Shown here piece by piece: positions 37,352 through 46,511 of a stretch of 64,000 nt of DNA (positions are counted from its first letter, which is position 1; the number at the start of each line of letters is the position of its first letter). The notes under the pieces were generated by a model. It saw only the letters and a list, made by a program, of their open reading frames with translations. It searched no databases and was not told the DNA's origin. The DNA is from Gammaproteobacteria bacterium (GTDB lineage: Bacteria; Pseudomonadota; Gammaproteobacteria; UBA4575): positions 1-64,000 of the forward strand of contig JAPONM010000018.1 of the NCBI GenBank assembly GCA_026713925.1, in the 5' to 3' direction. A program made the position numbers and the translations under genes.

Positions 37352-40293
37352 TGCAGGATACAAGGCCGGAATACACATCAATAGCCGAACTCGCTGCTTG
37401 CTCCGGGACATCCGTGCCCTGCGCAAGCAACCTGCCGGTGAAACTCGACGACCCGGACAGTATCTGGTTCATTGATCAGGGCGCCGTTAATCTGTTCCTA
37501 GTTGAATTCAAGGACGGGGTGGAGCAAGCCGCGCCGCAGCATCTGCTACGCCGCGAATCGGGCTGGATACTGCCAGGTGTAGCACCGGACCAACGAGACA
37601 ATAACAAGGACACTACGCTCAGCCTGATTGCCAAAGGATTGCCAGATACCCTTCTGAAACGCCTGCCGGCATCCTTGCTGTCTGAGGTTCATCCAACAGA
37701 ACTGGCGGAACAGACCGATACTTGGCTGAACGCTATTACTGACACACTTTCGCGTTTTGCAAGCCCCCTTCCGCGTCCGACAGCACTGGCCGATCCCGGT
37801 ATGGCGCGGACCTTCCCCCCTTGTACGCTATCCGTACATCGCGGTGTGGTATGGGTGTCCAAACCATACCGCGGCGAATTTCTGTTCATGGATATCGTCG
37901 ACCAAGCGGAACTTACCGAAGCAGGCGGCTCACCCGAAGCTATGTTACCACTGACGCGGACAAGCTGGCTCACCTTGTTCGCCAGGGAGACACTGTTGGG
38001 CAAATCAACTGAAACACTGGCTCAGCAAGGCATGCTGCTGCCGGCGCTCGCCTCTTTTCACGCGGTTGCGTTCACCTTGGAACGCCTCAACCGCCAACTG
38101 GCCGTGGTCGATGATGTGAATCTCGAACGCGCTCGGACAACTAGCCGCCGCACGGCTGAAAAAGCTGCACGGCAGCGGCTTTTCAATATCTATAACCTGC
38201 CGATTGACCGGGATGCCAATGTCGAGGACACGGCTCTGACGGATGCCCTGCAAATCATCGGCCGTCATGAAGGAATCGATTTCAAGATTCCAGTACGCTC
38301 GGGACCTTCCGATACCCCGGTCGGCCTCGTTGAAGTTCTAGATGCGTCAGCCGTGCGCACCCGGCGTGTGCGTTTGAAAGCCGAAGACACCTGGTGGCGT
38401 GGCGACAGCAACGCGATGCTGGGATTCCGCGCAGAGGACGGTCAGCCCGTAGCGCTGCTGCCAGGAAAATTCGGGCACTACCGGGAAGTCGATCCAGTCA
38501 GCAAGCGCAGCGTGCGGATTACGGCGGATCGCGCCGACACTCTGGGCAAAGAAGCTTGGATGTTCTATCGGCCATTGCCATCGGAGAACGTGAAACCGGC
38601 AGACCTGCTGGGTATCGCCCTGCATGGATCGGTCACGGATCTGGCGCGGCTGGTGATTTCAGGGCTACTGTGCGGCCTGATCAAACTGCTGCCGGCACTC
38701 GCGCTTGGATACGTTGCAAATGAAGTCATGGCGGGTGGAAGTATCGGAGCAGTCTATGCCGTGGCCTTGGCTTTGGCAGGGCTTGGTTTGCTCGGCGCAC
38801 TGCTGCACCTGCTTCAAAGCACGGCGATGATGCGGCTTGAGGGGCGCACGGCGTCACGGGCCGAAGCTGCTTTCTGGGACCGCCTCATGCGCCTTCCACC
38901 AAGTATTCTGCACCGCTATCCAACCGGAGATCTGGCCATGTCGGGAATGACATTCCAGAATCTTCGCGATGGCCTGCAGGGAGTTGTCGCCAATAGCATA
39001 CTGTCGATCATTTTTCTATCTCCGGTTTTTGCCATCATCTTCTTCTACGATGCCACCCTAGGGGTCATTGCTCTCGTTTTCAGCCTGGCCTCGCTGCTGA
39101 TTACCGTAGCCCTTGGGTTGCTCCAGATTTCACCTTATGGGCGGATGGTCAGCGCAACGCGTCGCGTCACCAGCCGACTGTTCCAGATCGTGGGCGGTTT
39201 CACCAAGCTGCGCGTGGAAAACGCAGAAGGATCGGCTTTCGCCATCTGGGCGCGGGATTACCGCGAGCAGAAACGCGCAGAGCTTGAACTGGGCGCGCTT
39301 GAGGGTCACTCGCGGGCATTTGGTGCCGCGCTCCCTTTTCTTGCTGGTGGGGTACTGCTTTTCACAGTGGTAGCGCTAGACAACCGGGATATCCTAGTCG
39401 GCGATTTTCTCGTCGTTTACATAGTCTTCATCGTTTTCCAGTCCGCTATCGCCCGACTCGGTGAGTCCTTCGGCACCGTTGCCGCCATGCTGCCGGCGTT
39501 CGATCAGATGCGGCCGCTGCTCGCTGCAGTTCCTGAAACCGAGACTGAAGGAGAGCCGGCTGAATATCTGGGAGGCGAAATTCTGTTCGACCGGATTTCC
39601 TTCCGCTACGATCCCGACGGTCCGTTAATTCTCGATGATGTCACGATTCACGCCCGTCCTGGTGAATTCGTCGCGATTGCTGGCGAATCCGGTGCCGGCA
39701 AGAGCACCCTGTTCCGGCTCGCGCTTGGAATCGACCGGCCAACTGCTGGCGCGGTGTATTACGACGGACGAGATCTGAAGCACCTGAACCTGAAACAGGT
39801 ACGGCGGAAAATTGGCGCGGTGCCGCAATCAGTTGGACTACATCCCATGGATATCTGGGACAATTTAGTCAGTCACCACGATGAAGTGGCGAGTGAGGAA
39901 GTATGGACAGCAGCCCGGATCGCAGAAATCGAAGGCGAAATCAAGGGCATGCCTATGGGCATGATGACTGTGGTCGGCGCCAGCGGGGCTGTCCTGTCAG
40001 GCGGCGAGAGTCAGCGCGTCACAATAGCCCGCTCGGTGATCGGCAGTCCGCGAATTATGCTGTTTGATGAGGCAACCAACTGGCTGGATAACGAAAACCA
40101 AGCCAAGGTAATGCAGAACATCACTGCCCTGACCTCCACCCGGATCATCATCGCTCACCGCCTGTCCACGCTGGAACAGGCAGATCGCATCTACGTGTTG
40201 CAGGCTGGAAAAGTTGTGCAGAGTGGTTCCTTCAACGAACTCATGAAGGATGACGGGGTATTCAGGGAACTGGTAAAAAGGCAGATCGCTTGA
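37351..40293 (+). CDS. NHLM-type ABC transporter, ATP-binding partner
   Basis: 980 aa, the second half of the paired NHLM exporter. The N-terminal ~400 residues are a family-specific soluble region that starts with a beta-rich domain (DSIWFIDQGAVNLFLVEF); five or six membrane helices lie between about 430 and 720; the ATPase has GESGAGKST, signature LSGGESQR and IMLFDEATNWLD. There is no C39 protease in this partner, as expected. Its start codon shares one base with the upstream stop. Substitution of Ser-Ala-Leu by Asn-Trp-Leu after Walker B is a normal feature of this subfamily. Confidence 0.9.
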   Translation: MQDTRPEYTSIAELAACSGTSVPCASNLPVKLDDPDSIWFIDQGAVNLFLVEFKDGVEQAAPQHLLRRESGWILPGVAPDQRDNNKDTTLSLIAKGLPDTLLKRLPASLLSEVHPTELAEQTDTWLNAITDTLSRFASPLPRPTALADPGMARTFPPCTLSVHRGVVWVSKPYRGEFLFMDIVDQAELTEAGGSPEAMLPLTRTSWLTLFARETLLGKSTETLAQQGMLLPALASFHAVAFTLERLNRQLAVVDDVNLERARTTSRRTAEKAARQRLFNIYNLPIDRDANVEDTALTDALQIIGRHEGIDFKIPVRSGPSDTPVGLVEVLDASAVRTRRVRLKAEDTWWRGDSNAMLGFRAEDGQPVALLPGKFGHYREVDPVSKRSVRITADRADTLGKEAWMFYRPLPSENVKPADLLGIALHGSVTDLARLVISGLLCGLIKLLPALALGYVANEVMAGGSIGAVYAVALALAGLGLLGALLHLLQSTAMMRLEGRTASRAEAAFWDRLMRLPPSILHRYPTGDLAMSGMTFQNLRDGLQGVVANSILSIIFLSPVFAIIFFYDATLGVIALVFSLASLLITVALGLLQISPYGRMVSATRRVTSRLFQIVGGFTKLRVENAEGSAFAIWARDYREQKRAELELGALEGHSRAFGAALPFLAGGVLLFTVVALDNRDILVGDFLVVYIVFIVFQSAIARLGESFGTVAAMLPAFDQMRPLLAAVPETETEGEPAEYLGGEILFDRISFRYDPDGPLILDDVTIHARPGEFVAIAGESGAGKSTLFRLALGIDRPTAGAVYYDGRDLKHLNLKQVRRKIGAVPQSVGLHPMDIWDNLVSHHDEVASEEVWTAARIAEIEGEIKGMPMGMMTVVGASGAVLSGGESQRVTIARSVIGSPRIMLFDEATNWLDNENQAKVMQNITALTSTRIIIAHRLSTLEQADRIYVLQAGKVVQSGSFNELMKDDGVFRELVKRQIA

Positions 40294-40730
40294 TCCGAAT
40301 ATGCAGAACGGCCGGGAGCCCACATTCATGATCGTGTACACTCGCAAGTGCGACGTCCATGCCGTCGGTGTCGGTAAGATTGACTGACGGGCAAGGGTTG
40401 CTGGATCAGCCATCGGATATTCTCCAACGCGATTTCGCCCGGGGCTGTAGCTGGATATAAACCCGTTTTGATTACACCATGGCCGGAGAGTTTCACGATC
40501 TGGCAGAACCTCCAGGATCCTTCTACGCGACATGGACAGTTGCCCATACATTTTCCCGGGTGCGGTCCTGGACCCTGGGTTCAATGACTTTTGGTGCTCG
40601 CGGCCAGATATAATTAGAAAACACATAGATACTCGGATATAGTACTTCTGCTGATATCACGCTTATCTTCATGTATTTTAACCGCTGAGAATTCATGTTC
40701 GACTATGACTCACGGAAATGGAAGACATCA
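40294..40730. other. Intergenic region between exporter and leader-fusion gene
   Basis: 437 bp without a supported gene. It contains no obvious hairpin terminator. The last ~110 bp are AT-rich and probably hold a separate promoter for the genes at 40731 and 42044. Confidence 0.45.
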
Positions 40731-42032
40731 ATGAAGAAACCCATTAACGCAGCAGATTTCCTCGTCTCAAGAGCTGGCGAAGACAGTGACTTTCGCGAAT
40801 GTCTCCTCAAAAACCCTAAAGAAACAATCGAAAAGGAATTCGGTGTGCCGCTGGCCGAAGACCATGAGATTCACGTGCACGAAGAAACCTATACCGCAAC
40901 GCATGTGGTGCTTCCGCCGCGTAGCAAGCTCAGTGAGGCCGAACGGGAGGCGGCGAAAACCGGCGTAGCATCACTCGAGTTTCTTCGCAAGACACTTTAC
41001 GACCCCGCGCCACCTCTTCGTCCCCCCCCACCTAAACCGACAAGAGCCCGATGGCACACTGCCACCTCCAAGGCACTTGCAATAGCAGGTAGAGAAAGTA
41101 TCAGCCGCGGTCTCGATTTCCTGGAATCCACTATTGACGAAAATGGCGCCTGGCACTGCATCCGGTTCAATATAGCCGACCCGGACATTCCACGACATTA
41201 CGAAAAACCTCCTTTTATTTCGGCTCTTTGCGTACTTGCCCTGGAAAGTTGTGATGAAGCGCGGGCCAAGGCCATGTGCACCACTACCAAGGCATACCTC
41301 GTCAACACCATTGAATATCCCGGATTGTGGCGCTATTACCGCCATCTGCCCCAGGATCTTGACAGTACCACGATGTGTTCACTTGTCATCGGGACTCACC
41401 CCTGGATTATGCTGGGAAGGAACGTTTCACGAATATTGGCGAATCGCGACGAGGAAGGCCGTTTCATGACTTGGGTACTGGAGGAAGACGAACCCAATGT
41501 TGTGTCGAAATTTCGTATTGAAGCGGATCCCGTAGTCAATGCGAATGTCATTGCTTACCTCGGCGACGGTCCCGAAACCAAGGATGCCCAACGATGGTTG
41601 GAAACCTTGATTACTAAAGGCAACCTTGAGGGCTCGTCCAAATGGTATCCCGATACGGTCACAATTTACTATGCAATTACTAGTGCCATGATGCGTGCGC
41701 AGCCTGCCCTCGATCAACTACGCTCGATACTTGCGGATCGTATCCTAGGTTTGCGCGACGAGAAGGGAGAATTTGGCAATATCCTTCAGACCGCCCAAGC
41801 AGTGTCAGCGCTCTACAATATTGGAAGCCTTGAAAGCATCGACGCGAAACGCCAAGTGGAAAGGTTCATAAGTTCACAACGTGAGGATGGTAGCTGGCCG
41901 GAACTTCTCGCGTTTGGTGACCAAGCGCTAAAGTGGGGCGTGGTAGGGCAGATCGGGCATGGCTCTGAAGCCGTGACCACTGCGTTTTGTATCGAAGCTC
42001 TAGAGCGTATCGTCGAAACCTTGAGAGCCTGA
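40731..42032 (+). CDS. NHLP leader fused to class II terpene-cyclase-like protein
   Basis: 433 aa. Residues 1-75 are a nitrile-hydratase-alpha-like leader (FRECLLKNPKETIEKEFGV, later THVVLPP and LSEAEREAAKTG), matching segment by segment the leader of the precursor at 43295. The rest is an alpha/alpha toroid of squalene-cyclase/prenyltransferase repeats: GLDFLESTIDENGAW, FISSQREDGSW and others. A DLDSTT motif near residue 205 resembles the catalytic DxDD(T) of class II terpene cyclases. The ATG at 40731 is chosen because GGAAG precedes it by 7 nt; an ATG 12 codons earlier is less supported. The downstream gene begins 12 nt later. The enzyme may be carried to the exporter or tailoring complex by its leader. 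Confidence 0.75.
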   Translation: MKKPINAADFLVSRAGEDSDFRECLLKNPKETIEKEFGVPLAEDHEIHVHEETYTATHVVLPPRSKLSEAEREAAKTGVASLEFLRKTLYDPAPPLRPPPPKPTRARWHTATSKALAIAGRESISRGLDFLESTIDENGAWHCIRFNIADPDIPRHYEKPPFISALCVLALESCDEARAKAMCTTTKAYLVNTIEYPGLWRYYRHLPQDLDSTTMCSLVIGTHPWIMLGRNVSRILANRDEEGRFMTWVLEEDEPNVVSKFRIEADPVVNANVIAYLGDGPETKDAQRWLETLITKGNLEGSSKWYPDTVTIYYAITSAMMRAQPALDQLRSILADRILGLRDEKGEFGNILQTAQAVSALYNIGSLESIDAKRQVERFISSQREDGSWPELLAFGDQALKWGVVGQIGHGSEAVTTAFCIEALERIVETLRA

Positions 42033-42043
42033 AGGATTTGCAG

Positions 42044-43168
42044 GTGACGATAGATATTGACGAGGCAGTCACACTTACCCAGGACCGTCTTGCCGAAGAG
42101 GGCGGCACCATGGGTGAATTGCTTGGGCACTTTCGAAACAGGATTTCGCCGATTCTTATCGGAGTTCCGGAATGGGAGCGCATACTCGAATGTGCCAAGA
42201 AACTTCCAATCACAATGGGCGCCCTTCCATTCGGCTTTGAACTGCCGCTGCATGAACGCAGGCCAGAGGCGGATTTCGGCGTCTCCCTAGCGAGCGGCAC
42301 CAGAACGGCCGCATTTTTCCAAGAGCGCGCACGGACCGACAAGACGGATGAGGTCGCGGGAGCGATCGGCCGACTGTTCAGGCAAATAGATACCGAAAAC
42401 TCACCTCTGCGTGAAATTGTCGGCCGCAAATTGATGCTGGAATATGACATCGGATCGGGGCGGGGCGGTGAATGTTTGTTTCCGGGAATGTTCCTGCGGC
42501 CTGGCGAACGCCCGATTATGGGTGCCCGTGGCCAGGAGAATGATGTTGGCATGGTGGTTGACAAGCTCATTTCCTGCGTAGGCTGGGAGATGACTGACAC
42601 CGAGCGGGAGAACGTCGAACGAGTTTACCTGATGCAGCCGGGGGATACGCGCCTGGATTCGTTCGGTATATTCCCGTCTCGCTCACGGGCAATCCGCTTG
42701 GCGATCATGGGATTCAAATCGCAACAGGAAATAGGTTGCTATCTTGAAAACACGGATTGGCCGGGCCAGATTTCGGCTGTCGACTCCGTGATTGCACGCT
42801 TCAAGAAGCGCGTGAATATTGTCAGGATTGGGGTGAATCTTGACGTGCAGGAAGAGGGGGTTGGTCCGACTCTCGGCCTTACGCTTATTGTCAAGCAGAG
42901 ATATACAAAAGATTCACGTTATTGGCTCGACGGCCTGACCGACTGGGACCCGTTTTTGGAAGCCATTAGCCATGAAGACCTTGTCGTGCCGGAGAAGCTT
43001 GCAGCACTTGCTGACTGGGTTTCAAGTCCGACAACGCTTTTCGCAAAGTCTGGACGTTATGTACTGCTACGTGGTATTCACCACATAAAGCTGGTCATAT
43101 CCAGAAATCAGCTTCGAAAAGCCAAAGCCTACGTGTTTATGGTGCTTTCCGGAGCAGTCTCCTTCTAA
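42044..43168 (+). CDS. Unnamed partner of the terpene-cyclase-like protein
   Basis: 374 aa with no family name that I recognise. The GTG at 42044 is chosen: GAAGGA lies 8 nt upstream and the gap to the previous stop is 11 nt; the frame is open to 41987 inside the preceding gene. Notable segments are FGIFPSRSRAIRLAIMG, YLENTDWPGQ, VGPTLGLTLIV and GIHHIKLV near the C-terminus. No membrane helix or signal. Its tight coupling to the gene at 40731 suggests the two act in one step. Confidence 0.7.
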   Translation: MTIDIDEAVTLTQDRLAEEGGTMGELLGHFRNRISPILIGVPEWERILECAKKLPITMGALPFGFELPLHERRPEADFGVSLASGTRTAAFFQERARTDKTDEVAGAIGRLFRQIDTENSPLREIVGRKLMLEYDIGSGRGGECLFPGMFLRPGERPIMGARGQENDVGMVVDKLISCVGWEMTDTERENVERVYLMQPGDTRLDSFGIFPSRSRAIRLAIMGFKSQQEIGCYLENTDWPGQISAVDSVIARFKKRVNIVRIGVNLDVQEEGVGPTLGLTLIVKQRYTKDSRYWLDGLTDWDPFLEAISHEDLVVPEKLAALADWVSSPTTLFAKSGRYVLLRGIHHIKLVISRNQLRKAKAYVFMVLSGAVSF

Positions 43169-43196
43169 TACCACAACTGCAAACGGGCGCACCAAA

Positions 43197-43224
43197 CCCC
43201 TTCCCCCGGCAGAGGGCGAAGGGG
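43197..43224. terminator. Bidirectional hairpin between convergent RiPP genes
   Basis: CCCCTTC at 43197-43203 pairs with GAAGGGG at 43218-43224, and internal CCC/GGG can extend the stem. It sits between the stop of the plus-strand partner gene and the stop of the minus-strand precursor, where a shared terminator is expected. The U-run is weak on both sides. Confidence 0.5.
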
Positions 43225-43294
43225 ATCATTTCAAGTTTTGCACAGGTGCGGACGGTTCCGCGTCTTAACCAGCCATTCCCACTGGTTATCTGGC

Positions 43295-43546
43295 TTACCA
43301 GCAGCAGCAAAGGCCAGCTGAGACAGCTTCGAGTTGCTCCTCGGTGATGTGCGGGTCCGGTGGTAGCGCAACATGCACCGTCTGCATGTCGCTCTCATGG
43401 ATTACGACATTCATCGAATCGGGAATCGAAATGTCCAATTCCTTGCTGATGGCAGATTTTGGATCATTAAGGAGCTGTTGCCTGAATTCTGGATCCAAAG
43501 CCGACTTTTCAACAATGTGCTGTAACATATCATCGCCACTTCTCAT
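43295..43546 (-). CDS. NHLP-family RiPP precursor with LCCCW core
   Basis: 83 aa with AAGGAGG 6 nt before its ATG. Residues 1-78 form a nitrile-hydratase-type leader: FRQQLLNDPKSAISKELDI, then VHVALPP and TEEQLEAVSAG. The leader ends at SAG, a Gly-Gly-type cleavage site for the C39 exporter. The remaining core is only LCCCW, so three adjacent Cys and a terminal Trp are the whole product. This is a plausible YcaO substrate for thiazol(in)e formation. It has its own promoter and faces the plus-strand export genes. Confidence 0.88.
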   Translation of the reverse strand: MRSGDDMLQHIVEKSALDPEFRQQLLNDPKSAISKELDISIPDSMNVVIHESDMQTVHVALPPDPHITEEQLEAVSAGLCCCW

Positions 43547-43606
43547 AATAGCCCTCCTTAGGACACTTATTGAGCCTAACGTTTATGGCAGATTCTTAAC
43601 ACCTAC

Positions 43607-43635
43607 ATGTTAAACTTAATTACATTCTAGATCAA
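43607..43635 (-). promoter_or_regulatory. Candidate sigma-70 promoter of the LCCCW precursor
   Basis: On the minus strand, TTGATC (43635-43630) and TAACAT (43612-43607) are separated by 17 bp, each matching 4 of 6 consensus bases, about 60 bp upstream of the precursor start. The same TTGATC hexamer is used as the -35 of the export operon promoter. Confidence 0.45.
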
Positions 43636-43677
43636 ACTTGGCACGATAGGGGATAATATCCCATACAAATCTGCTTC

Positions 43678-43900
43678 CAGGTGCCAGGGCCGCCTTCTGG
43701 CTGATTTCCAAATCCCTGTGCAACTGAAGGCTGGATACTCCTGTCACATTCGTCATCATCAGGAACAGGGCCAGCGCCTATTTCCGATACCCAGGTTCGA
43801 GTCCTGCATGACCATGCCCATCTTCACTGAAAAGAACTTCCGGCAGGCCCGGCACCGTCCGACCGTGCAACCTCTGCTGAGGATGCACCCCTTTTGAAAT
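43678..43900 (-). pseudogene. IS1595-family transposase remnant
   Basis: Degenerate minus-strand coding sequence readable in two frames. It gives the zinc-ribbon end CRACRKFFSVKMGMVMQDS, then after a frameshift FLMMTNVTGVSSLQLHRDL and EISQKAA, all characteristic of IS1595 transposases between the ribbon and the DDE core. No start, no catalytic core and several frame breaks. The missing first ~25 residues of such a transposase are found fused to the gene at 33328-34206. Nothing else is seen in 43636-43982. Confidence 0.75.
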
Positions 43901-43982
43901 GCCCAGCAATTCCATGACTTCACCATCGAGTACGGCCCGGCTAGTTTGAATTTCCCGCGATCAGACTCAAGAAGATCGCAGA

Positions 43983-46361
43983 TCAGGGCACAGGCGTGGC
44001 CCGCTTCGCAAATCTCCGGTCCACCGCTGTCAGCAGCACCGGCAGGAGCGACAGGTCGGCAATGAGTGCAAAAGCAATAATCATTGCGGTCAAAACCCCG
44101 ACCTGTGCAGTGGGAACGAATGGAGAAAATATGAATATCATAAAACCGGCCACCAACACGATCGTCGTAGTAAGCAGGGCACGGCCAGCCGTGTCAAAGG
44201 CGTAACGCACTGCTTCCTCGGGGTCCTGGCCGTATTCACACCGTGCACGGCGGTACTTGCTGAGAAAATGCACCGTATCGTCCACGACGATACCTATGGT
44301 CATGGCTACCACGACAGATAGCGAAAGTCCCACCTGTCCGACCATCAACCCCCAGGCGCCGAAGCCCAGCACGGCGGGAACCAAATTGGGAACGATGCTT
44401 ATCAAACCCAGCCGCAGTGATCGAAAGGCGATGAGGAGAATGGCGGAAATGGCCAGGAGAACAACCATTGTCCCGACCAGCATGGCGCGAATGTTGCGCT
44501 GCCCGATGTAGGCGAACAACGCTGCGGGACCGGTGCTGTTGACGCCGGCTACGTGTGGCGCGTTTTCTTTCAGCCAAGCCTCGGCACGCGCATTCAGTTC
44601 AAGCAATTCTTGCGAAGAAAGTGTCGCCGCCGAAATCGTCACTCGCGTAGCTGATCTGGACCTGTCGATCTGATTGTTCAGATCCAGACCTTGGGGAAGC
44701 GAGAGTTCGTAAAGCAACAGGTATTGTGCCACCAGCTCTTGGCTTTCCGGAATCCGGTAGGCAGCCGGGTCGTCGCCGTGCATGCTCTTGTTAAGTTGCT
44801 GCAAGGTATCGGTGATGACCGACACGTGGCGTACAGGGGGCTGCTCACGGTACCAGTTGGCGAAGCTTGAAACCTCGGCGAGGAAAAGAGGATCTGTGAC
44901 ACCGCCCTCAGTAGATGCCTGTAACGAGTATTCGAGCAGGGTATTGCCGCTCAAGTGCTCGTCCATGAAGTCCGTATCCTGCCGAAACTCAACGCCCTCA
45001 TCAAAGAAATGAACCAGGACATCATTGAGTTCGTTGCGCGGAATGGCCAGAATCATCGCGAGCACAATTACCAGCCATCCTAAAAATAGCCCCTTTCTGT
45101 AACGCAGCACAGAATCCGCCAAGAGGTTCATTGTGGGTCCGCGGAGCCGGCGGTCCTTTGCGACACGAACAGGGAGAAGCGAAAGCAGGGCCGGCAGAAA
45201 GGTGACGGAGAGAATGAAAGAAGCAAAGATACCGAAAGCGACGAAGTTGCCAAGATGACGGTAGGGTGGCACTTCGGAAAAGTTCATGCTCAAGAATCCA
45301 ATCGCCGTCGTGAGGCTTGCCAGAAACACTGGATGCAGGTTGAGCCTGATGGATTCGACGATGGCATCGTGCTTGGAATCCCCAGCACGCAGACGCTGCT
45401 CCAAAGCCACCAGCAGGTGCACGCAGTTTGCCACGACAATCATCAGCGTGATGGTCGGTGCTGGCGAGACGGGCGGGGAAAAGGGTAAACCGACCCATGC
45501 ACCCAGGCCCATTGACATGAAAATGGAAAAGACGATGACCAATCCAGTCGCCGCCACTCCCGCCCAGCCCCGGGTGAGGACACCAAGGACCAGGGCCATT
45601 AGTAGAAGGCTTACAGGCAGGAAAATCTTCTGGCTGTTGATCGAGGCTTCCAAGAAGGTTTGGTTGATCATGACCGTGCCGACGATGCGAAGGTCTATGT
45701 CGGGAAATCGTTCTTCTGCCTCCGCTGCGACTGATCTGGCGAATTCGGCAACTTCGGCCACGGCCTCCAGCAGGCCCTCCTCTGGCAGTTCAACGGTGAC
45801 GTTTACAACGCTGACATCACCGTTCAGGCCTAGAATACTGCCTGCGATACGCGGGTCGGACAAAGCGACGGCACGAATTCGTGACCGCGCCTCGGCTCGG
45901 GTCAGTTCTTGCGGATCAACAAGATCCCTAACATACAAATCGTCGCCGTCGGCGGTCGTGTGTTGAAAATTGACGAGTGAGTCGACGCGCCTCGAATAGG
46001 GCGTTAGCCAAGCGGCTTCTGTAAGCCAAGCAGCGGCCGAGAGTGCATCCTGTGACGTGGCGTCACCATCGTCCGGAACAATCAGGAACACGATGTTTTC
46101 GTTCTGCCCGTAGGTTTTCTCCAGCGCTTCCAGTGCCAGAAGCTGTGGATTGTCTTCGTCGAAGAAGATGCGGTAGTTGGCGGAGAATTCGAGCAGAGCA
46201 ATGCCACTTGATGCGACCGCAACCAAGAGTAGCGTGGCCAAGATAACCAGCCAGCGGGTCGCGAGCACCTGTTCGGCAAATCGCGTTGCGAATTGCCCTT
46301 TTCCTATGCTGCGTCTGTTCACAGGGCCGGCGCGACTAGTTGCGAACGCCCTTGGAGGCAA
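43983..46361 (-). CDS. MMPL/RND-family lipid-type transporter
   Basis: 792-aa permease with the RND two-fold layout: one transmembrane helix near residue 40, a large periplasmic loop (about 60-250), a five-helix bundle (about 255-420), a second loop, and a second bundle to the end. IGIVVDDTVHFLSKYRRAR holds the conserved charged residues of the proton-relay helix. HpnN/MMPL members move hopanoids, lipids or modified peptides. The start is unclear: TTG at 46361 or GTG at 46322; neither has a strong ribosome site. It probably works with the sorting protein and barrel at 32099-34206. Confidence 0.88.
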   Translation of the reverse strand: MPPRAFATSRAGPVNRRSIGKGQFATRFAEQVLATRWLVILATLLLVAVASSGIALLEFSANYRIFFDEDNPQLLALEALEKTYGQNENIVFLIVPDDGDATSQDALSAAAWLTEAAWLTPYSRRVDSLVNFQHTTADGDDLYVRDLVDPQELTRAEARSRIRAVALSDPRIAGSILGLNGDVSVVNVTVELPEEGLLEAVAEVAEFARSVAAEAEERFPDIDLRIVGTVMINQTFLEASINSQKIFLPVSLLLMALVLGVLTRGWAGVAATGLVIVFSIFMSMGLGAWVGLPFSPPVSPAPTITLMIVVANCVHLLVALEQRLRAGDSKHDAIVESIRLNLHPVFLASLTTAIGFLSMNFSEVPPYRHLGNFVAFGIFASFILSVTFLPALLSLLPVRVAKDRRLRGPTMNLLADSVLRYRKGLFLGWLVIVLAMILAIPRNELNDVLVHFFDEGVEFRQDTDFMDEHLSGNTLLEYSLQASTEGGVTDPLFLAEVSSFANWYREQPPVRHVSVITDTLQQLNKSMHGDDPAAYRIPESQELVAQYLLLYELSLPQGLDLNNQIDRSRSATRVTISAATLSSQELLELNARAEAWLKENAPHVAGVNSTGPAALFAYIGQRNIRAMLVGTMVVLLAISAILLIAFRSLRLGLISIVPNLVPAVLGFGAWGLMVGQVGLSLSVVVAMTIGIVVDDTVHFLSKYRRARCEYGQDPEEAVRYAFDTAGRALLTTTIVLVAGFMIFIFSPFVPTAQVGVLTAMIIAFALIADLSLLPVLLTAVDRRFAKRATPVP

Positions 46362-46511
46362 GCAGTGCGCTAAGCCTCATTGCAACCAAAGCCTTATACC
46401 AAGTAGCAAACATGCCATCTCGCAGCCCGGAACCCTATTACACCGAGAGCAGTCCAACTTAGACTACGTGCTCCGAACCCACTGAGTCCGAATCAAGGTT
46501 GATCAAGGCAT

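Noticed and set aside
43790..43810. GGTTCGAGTCC resembling a tRNA T-loop
   Set aside because: No matching acceptor or anticodon stems; it lies inside the IS1595 transposase remnant.
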